64,000 nt of DNA from Pueribacillus theae (GTDB lineage Bacteria; Bacillota; Bacilli; Bacillales; UBA6769): the NCBI RefSeq assembly GCF_003097615.1, contig NZ_QCZG01000005.1, forward strand, positions 53,348 through 117,347, given 5' to 3'. Shown here piece by piece: positions 61,594 through 64,000 of the stretch; position 1 is the first letter of the stretch, and every line of letters starts with the position of its first letter. Position numbers and translations under genes: made by a program. A model generated the notes under the pieces. That model was not told where the DNA came from, did not search any database, and saw only the letters and a program-made list of their open reading frames with translations.

Positions 61594-62406
61594 ATGTTAT
61601 TACAAACTTACATTCCTCAAGCACCTTTATCATCATTCATTGATTATTTTTGGCTTCTTGAAGGTTATAACCCATCACACAAAAGGGAATTGGCGCTTCC
61701 AAATGGCTCCACGGAACTCATCATCGATCTTCACAATGACACGGTCCAATTATTCGATCGGCAAAACACGAGGATAATATTAAGCAGCGCTATTGTATGT
61801 GGCCCGCATTCTGAACATTTTATTATTGATACAGCAAATGAGTCGACGATGATAGGTGTCCATTTTAAGCCAGGTGGAGCAACTCCGTTTTTCGATATGC
61901 CGATAAATGAACTTCATAATTCAATCGTGCCGTTAGACAGGTTATGGGGAGCTCGTGCAAAAGATTTGCGCGATGAGTTGCTGTACTCTGCAACAACCGA
62001 ACATCGTTTTCGAATTCTTGAAAAATATTTTTTGGCTCAGAATCCACTGTCTTGGTCGTGGAATCCTGCTGTAAAGTTTGCGCTCACTGAGTTTCGAAAT
62101 TCGCCCTATATTCATTCGATTTCTGATACGGTTGAACAAATCGGCATGAGCCCCAAACGTTTTATCCAATTGTTTAAAGAAGAAGTCGGAATGACGCCTA
62201 AACGTTTTTGCCGTCTCATGCGCTTTCAAAAAGTCATACTCGCAATTGGACAGGGTAAGCGGATCGAATGGATGGATGTCGCTATCGATTCCGGCTATTA
62301 TGATCAGGCTCATTTTATAAAAGAATTTCATGCTTTCTCCGGTCTAACTCCAACAAATTATCGTTTGATAGAGGGTAGGCATCCAAATCATGTACCACTT
62401 TCATAA
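61594..62406 (+). CDS. AraC family transcriptional regulator with N-terminal sensor domain
   Basis: This 270-residue protein has an N-terminal cupin-like sensor of the DUF6597 kind (PQAPLSSFIDYFWLLEGYNP, ELALPNGSTELIIDLHNDTV, VHFKPGGATPFFDMPINEL) and a C-terminal AraC helix-turn-helix (MSPKRFIQLFKEEVGMTPKR, DVAIDSGYYDQAHFIKEFHA, LTPTNYR). ATG 61594 has a poor ribosome site, so the true start could differ. It sits between VOC genes, one of which may be its target. Confidence 0.85.
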   Translation: MLLQTYIPQAPLSSFIDYFWLLEGYNPSHKRELALPNGSTELIIDLHNDTVQLFDRQNTRIILSSAIVCGPHSEHFIIDTANESTMIGVHFKPGGATPFFDMPINELHNSIVPLDRLWGARAKDLRDELLYSATTEHRFRILEKYFLAQNPLSWSWNPAVKFALTEFRNSPYIHSISDTVEQIGMSPKRFIQLFKEEVGMTPKRFCRLMRFQKVILAIGQGKRIEWMDVAIDSGYYDQAHFIKEFHAFSGLTPTNYRLIEGRHPNHVPLS

Positions 62407-62549
62407 GTAAATGCTTCCACAACTAGCCTATTTGAAAAAGCAGGAAAAAAATTTACAATACATCTTCTTTTACTAACATTACAATATAGGTGATATTCCA
62501 AGAATTTGGAAAGATTCAAATCAATATATGTTAAGAGTAGGAGGAAGAT

Positions 62550-62948
62550 ATGATGGTAAACAAACCGATACGGGATTGCTTTCACACTGTCACGCCTTAT
62601 CTAATTGTACAGGGAGCCGATAAACTGATTGATTTTCTTATTAAGGCGTTTGAAGCGAGGGAATTAAACCGAACGACAGATTCTGATGGGTTTATCCGAC
62701 ATGCAGAAGTTAAGCTCGGGGATTCAATTATTGAATGTTCGGAAAGACGCGAGCAGTATCCTCCGATGCAGAATGCGATTCATTTGTATGTAAGCGACAC
62801 TGACGAAAGTTACAGACGTGCACTTGATGCCGGTGCAACATCTCTATATGAGCCGGAGGATATGCCTTACGGAGAACGAAGTGCAGGTGTAAAGGATCCC
62901 TTCGGCAATCATTGGTATATTGCTACCTGGCTCGGAACAGACAAATAA
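62550..62948 (+). CDS. VOC family protein (PhnB/glyoxalase-like)
   Basis: This 132-residue protein begins at ATG 62550 behind AGGAGGAAG; an ATG follows at once. It has TVTPYLIVQGADKLIDFLIK and the C-terminal GERSAGVKDPFGNHWYIATW, typical of the PhnB-like VOC branch. The core shows FIRHAEVKLGDSIIECSE and AIHLYVSDTDESYRRALDAG. Such proteins are soluble dimers of unclear substrate. Confidence 0.85.
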   Translation: MMVNKPIRDCFHTVTPYLIVQGADKLIDFLIKAFEARELNRTTDSDGFIRHAEVKLGDSIIECSERREQYPPMQNAIHLYVSDTDESYRRALDAGATSLYEPEDMPYGERSAGVKDPFGNHWYIATWLGTDK

Positions 62949-62969
62949 AAAAAAGTCATGCTTGTTTAG

Positions 62970-63050
62970 ATGAATCTTAGCGAGCCTGGAGAATTACGGG
63001 AATTGTTGCTTAAAGGATGGCGTACTGCATTCGAGGACATAAAAAAATAG
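62970..63050 (+). pseudogene. Short fragment, 26 codons
   Basis: ATG 62970 opens MNLSEPGELRELLLKGWRTA then FEDIKK and a TAG. There is no ribosome site. The amphipathic helix looks like the tail of a larger protein, so it is probably a gene remnant. Confidence 0.25.
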
Positions 63051-63099
63051 TGAATTGCTATTTGGCGAGTTATTCTAAGAAATAAAACTTTTTTTGTAT

Positions 63100-63127
63100 A
63101 AAGTGCGGATTCCCGCACTTTATTTTT
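63100..63127 (+). terminator. Terminator, orphan
   Basis: AAAGTGCGG/CCGCACTTT is a nine-bp perfect stem with a four-base loop, followed by ATTTTT. It lies after the fragment at 62970-63050. Confidence 0.85.
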
Positions 63128-63325
63128 CCCTTCGAATGTTATTAATAATTTTCTTCTATGACCCATCAAACTTAGCAATTTAAAAGAAATATGACCAAAA
63201 ATTTCTTTATATAATTAAAGTCAAACCGATAAGAAGTTCCTTCGTATGTAGAAATCGGTTAAAACTAACAAATAGTTGAAAGGATGTCGAAAATGAATGC
63301 GAAATTTAAAAAAAGGAGATAAACT

Positions 63326-63766
63326 ATGAATCAGACAATTTCAAAAAGTAGGCTTTGGACAACACGAATTATGAGCGGACTTGTCATTTTATTTATGCTA
63401 TTTGACAGTATATCCAAATTTTTTAAGCCCGCTTCCGTTGTGGATGGAACACTAACACTTGGATATTCAGAACATCATCTTAGTGTGCTTGGAACATTAG
63501 GATTAATTTCTGCTATTCTTTACATGATTCCCCGCACAACTGTATTGGGTGCAGTATTGCTAACCGGATATTTTGGTGGAGCGATCGCTACGCATGTTCG
63601 TTTGGATAACCCGCTTTTTACTTATATATTGTTTCCGGTCTATCTTGCTATTTTTGCTTGGGGGGCAATTTGGCTAAGAGATGAAAATTTGCGTAATCTC
63701 TTTCCTTTTAAAAAAACATGGATTAAGCAAGGGAAGAATAACTTTGACCACACGAAGGGTAGCTGA
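63326..63766 (+). CDS. DoxX-like family membrane protein
   Basis: This 146-residue protein has four hydrophobic segments: TRIMSGLVILFMLFDSISKF, LSVLGTLGLISAILYMIP, VLGAVLLTGYFGGAIATHVR and FTYILFPVYLAIFAWGAIW. The pattern, including GYFGGAIATHVR, fits the small DoxX-like proteins of unknown role in the inner membrane. ATG 63326 follows AAAAGGAGATAA. The stop codon is inside the stem of the terminator that follows. Confidence 0.85.
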   Translation: MNQTISKSRLWTTRIMSGLVILFMLFDSISKFFKPASVVDGTLTLGYSEHHLSVLGTLGLISAILYMIPRTTVLGAVLLTGYFGGAIATHVRLDNPLFTYILFPVYLAIFAWGAIWLRDENLRNLFPFKKTWIKQGKNNFDHTKGS

Positions 63767-63788
63767 GGTCAGCTACCCTAAGACTTTT
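63757..63788 (+). terminator. Terminator overlapping the DoxX-like stop codon
   Basis: GGGTAGCTGA/TCAGCTACCC is a ten-bp perfect stem that contains the TGA at 63764-63766 and is followed by TAAGACTTTTTATG. Confidence 0.75.
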
Positions 63789-63840
63789 TATGTCGAATCG
63801 ACGAGATTCTAATGAAAGATCATTTTGTGGACAATATGCA

Positions 63841-63918
63841 CTGATGGTCGCTCCGGTTGTTCTTGGAAAAGGAACTTGTGTATTTAGTGACGAGATCTCT
63901 TCACAGATTAAATATTAA
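63841..63918 (+). pseudogene. Dihydrofolate reductase/RibD C-terminal-like fragment
   Basis: An open frame without a start reads LMVAPVVLGKGTCVFSDEIS then SQIKY and TAA at 63916-63918. The segment VAPVVLGKG followed by FSD is the late signature of RibD C-terminal/DHFR-like small reductases. The rest of the gene is not recognisable upstream, so this is a remnant. The last 82 bases of the window hold nothing I can name. Confidence 0.55.
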
Positions 63919-64000
63919 CTAATCTTGGAGGTTAAAGTCTGAAATAACTCCTACGGGCAACCACTGAAAAAGAGGGCATAGGAAAACAAGCCATCTATTA

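Noticed and set aside
63284..63322. 12-codon leader peptide (MSKMNAKFKKRR) before the DoxX-like gene
   Set aside because: It has a weak ribosome site, and its A-rich codons are also the purine tract and Shine-Dalgarno of the next gene, so it is probably coincidental.

Overview
The window looks like a chromosomal segment of an endospore-forming member of the Bacillaceae. The evidence is a CotJA-CotJB-CotJC spore-coat operon, an AddB-AddA-SbcD-SbcC repair cluster of Firmicute type, lipoproteins with Bacillus-style lipoboxes, strong AGGAGG ribosome binding sites, TTG and GTG starts, and moderate-to-low GC. The genus cannot be fixed by reading alone.

Layout. 1-2.25 kb: a DJ-1/PfpI protein (5' end cut by the window edge), an MBL-fold hydrolase, a Cu/Zn superoxide dismutase lipoprotein and a tiny membrane peptide. 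2.27-4.7 kb: a PAS/sigma-54 activator followed by three tandem palindromes and a near-consensus -24/-12 promoter in front of an atypical crotonase. 5.7-15.4 kb: an acyl-CoA catabolic region (enoyl-CoA hydratase, 3-hydroxybutyryl-CoA dehydrogenase, acyl-CoA ligase, acyl-CoA dehydrogenase, MsrA, alpha/beta hydrolase, permease, aldehyde dehydrogenase, thioesterase). 15.4-19.4 kb: a two-repeat lipoprotein, signal peptidase I, ketopantoate reductase and an unknown transporter. 19.5-23.7 kb: a second, complete beta-oxidation set (hydratase, dehydrogenase, acyl-CoA dehydrogenase, thiolase). 23.8-29.5 kb: D-amino acid transaminase, PrcB-like lipoprotein, tartrate/malate dehydrogenase, VTT-domain membrane protein, TenA with a TPP aptamer, and cotJABC. 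29.6-47.7 kb: a class B penicillin-binding protein, a PAS sensor kinase, the 5-oxoprolinase genes pxpBAC, then addBA and sbcDC. 47.7-64 kb: an accessory-looking region with gene fragments and broken genes. It also holds an acyl-CoA ligase, an AraC regulator, an acyl-CoA dehydrogenase/carboxyltransferase pair, a TPP enzyme, a decayed RHH-PIN toxin-antitoxin locus and several VOC proteins.

How it works together. The dominant theme is activation and oxidation of organic acids as CoA thioesters: two acyl-CoA ligases, four crotonases, two 3-hydroxyacyl-CoA dehydrogenases, three acyl-CoA dehydrogenases and a thiolase. Regulation seems distributed. A sigma-54 module controls one crotonase, and a 24-bp perfect palindrome lies before the acyl-CoA dehydrogenase/carboxyltransferase pair.

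Most unusual signals: the compact sigma-54 enhancer array; a TPP aptamer separated from a Shine-Dalgarno-masking hairpin by a dispersed repeat with inverted ends; a 21-codon ORF resembling holin-like/type I toxins behind a Shine-Dalgarno-masking hairpin; and a self-contained 24-codon membrane-peptide unit whose terminator sits directly upstream of the sigma-54 activator. I see no CRISPR array, tRNA, rRNA or intact insertion sequence.
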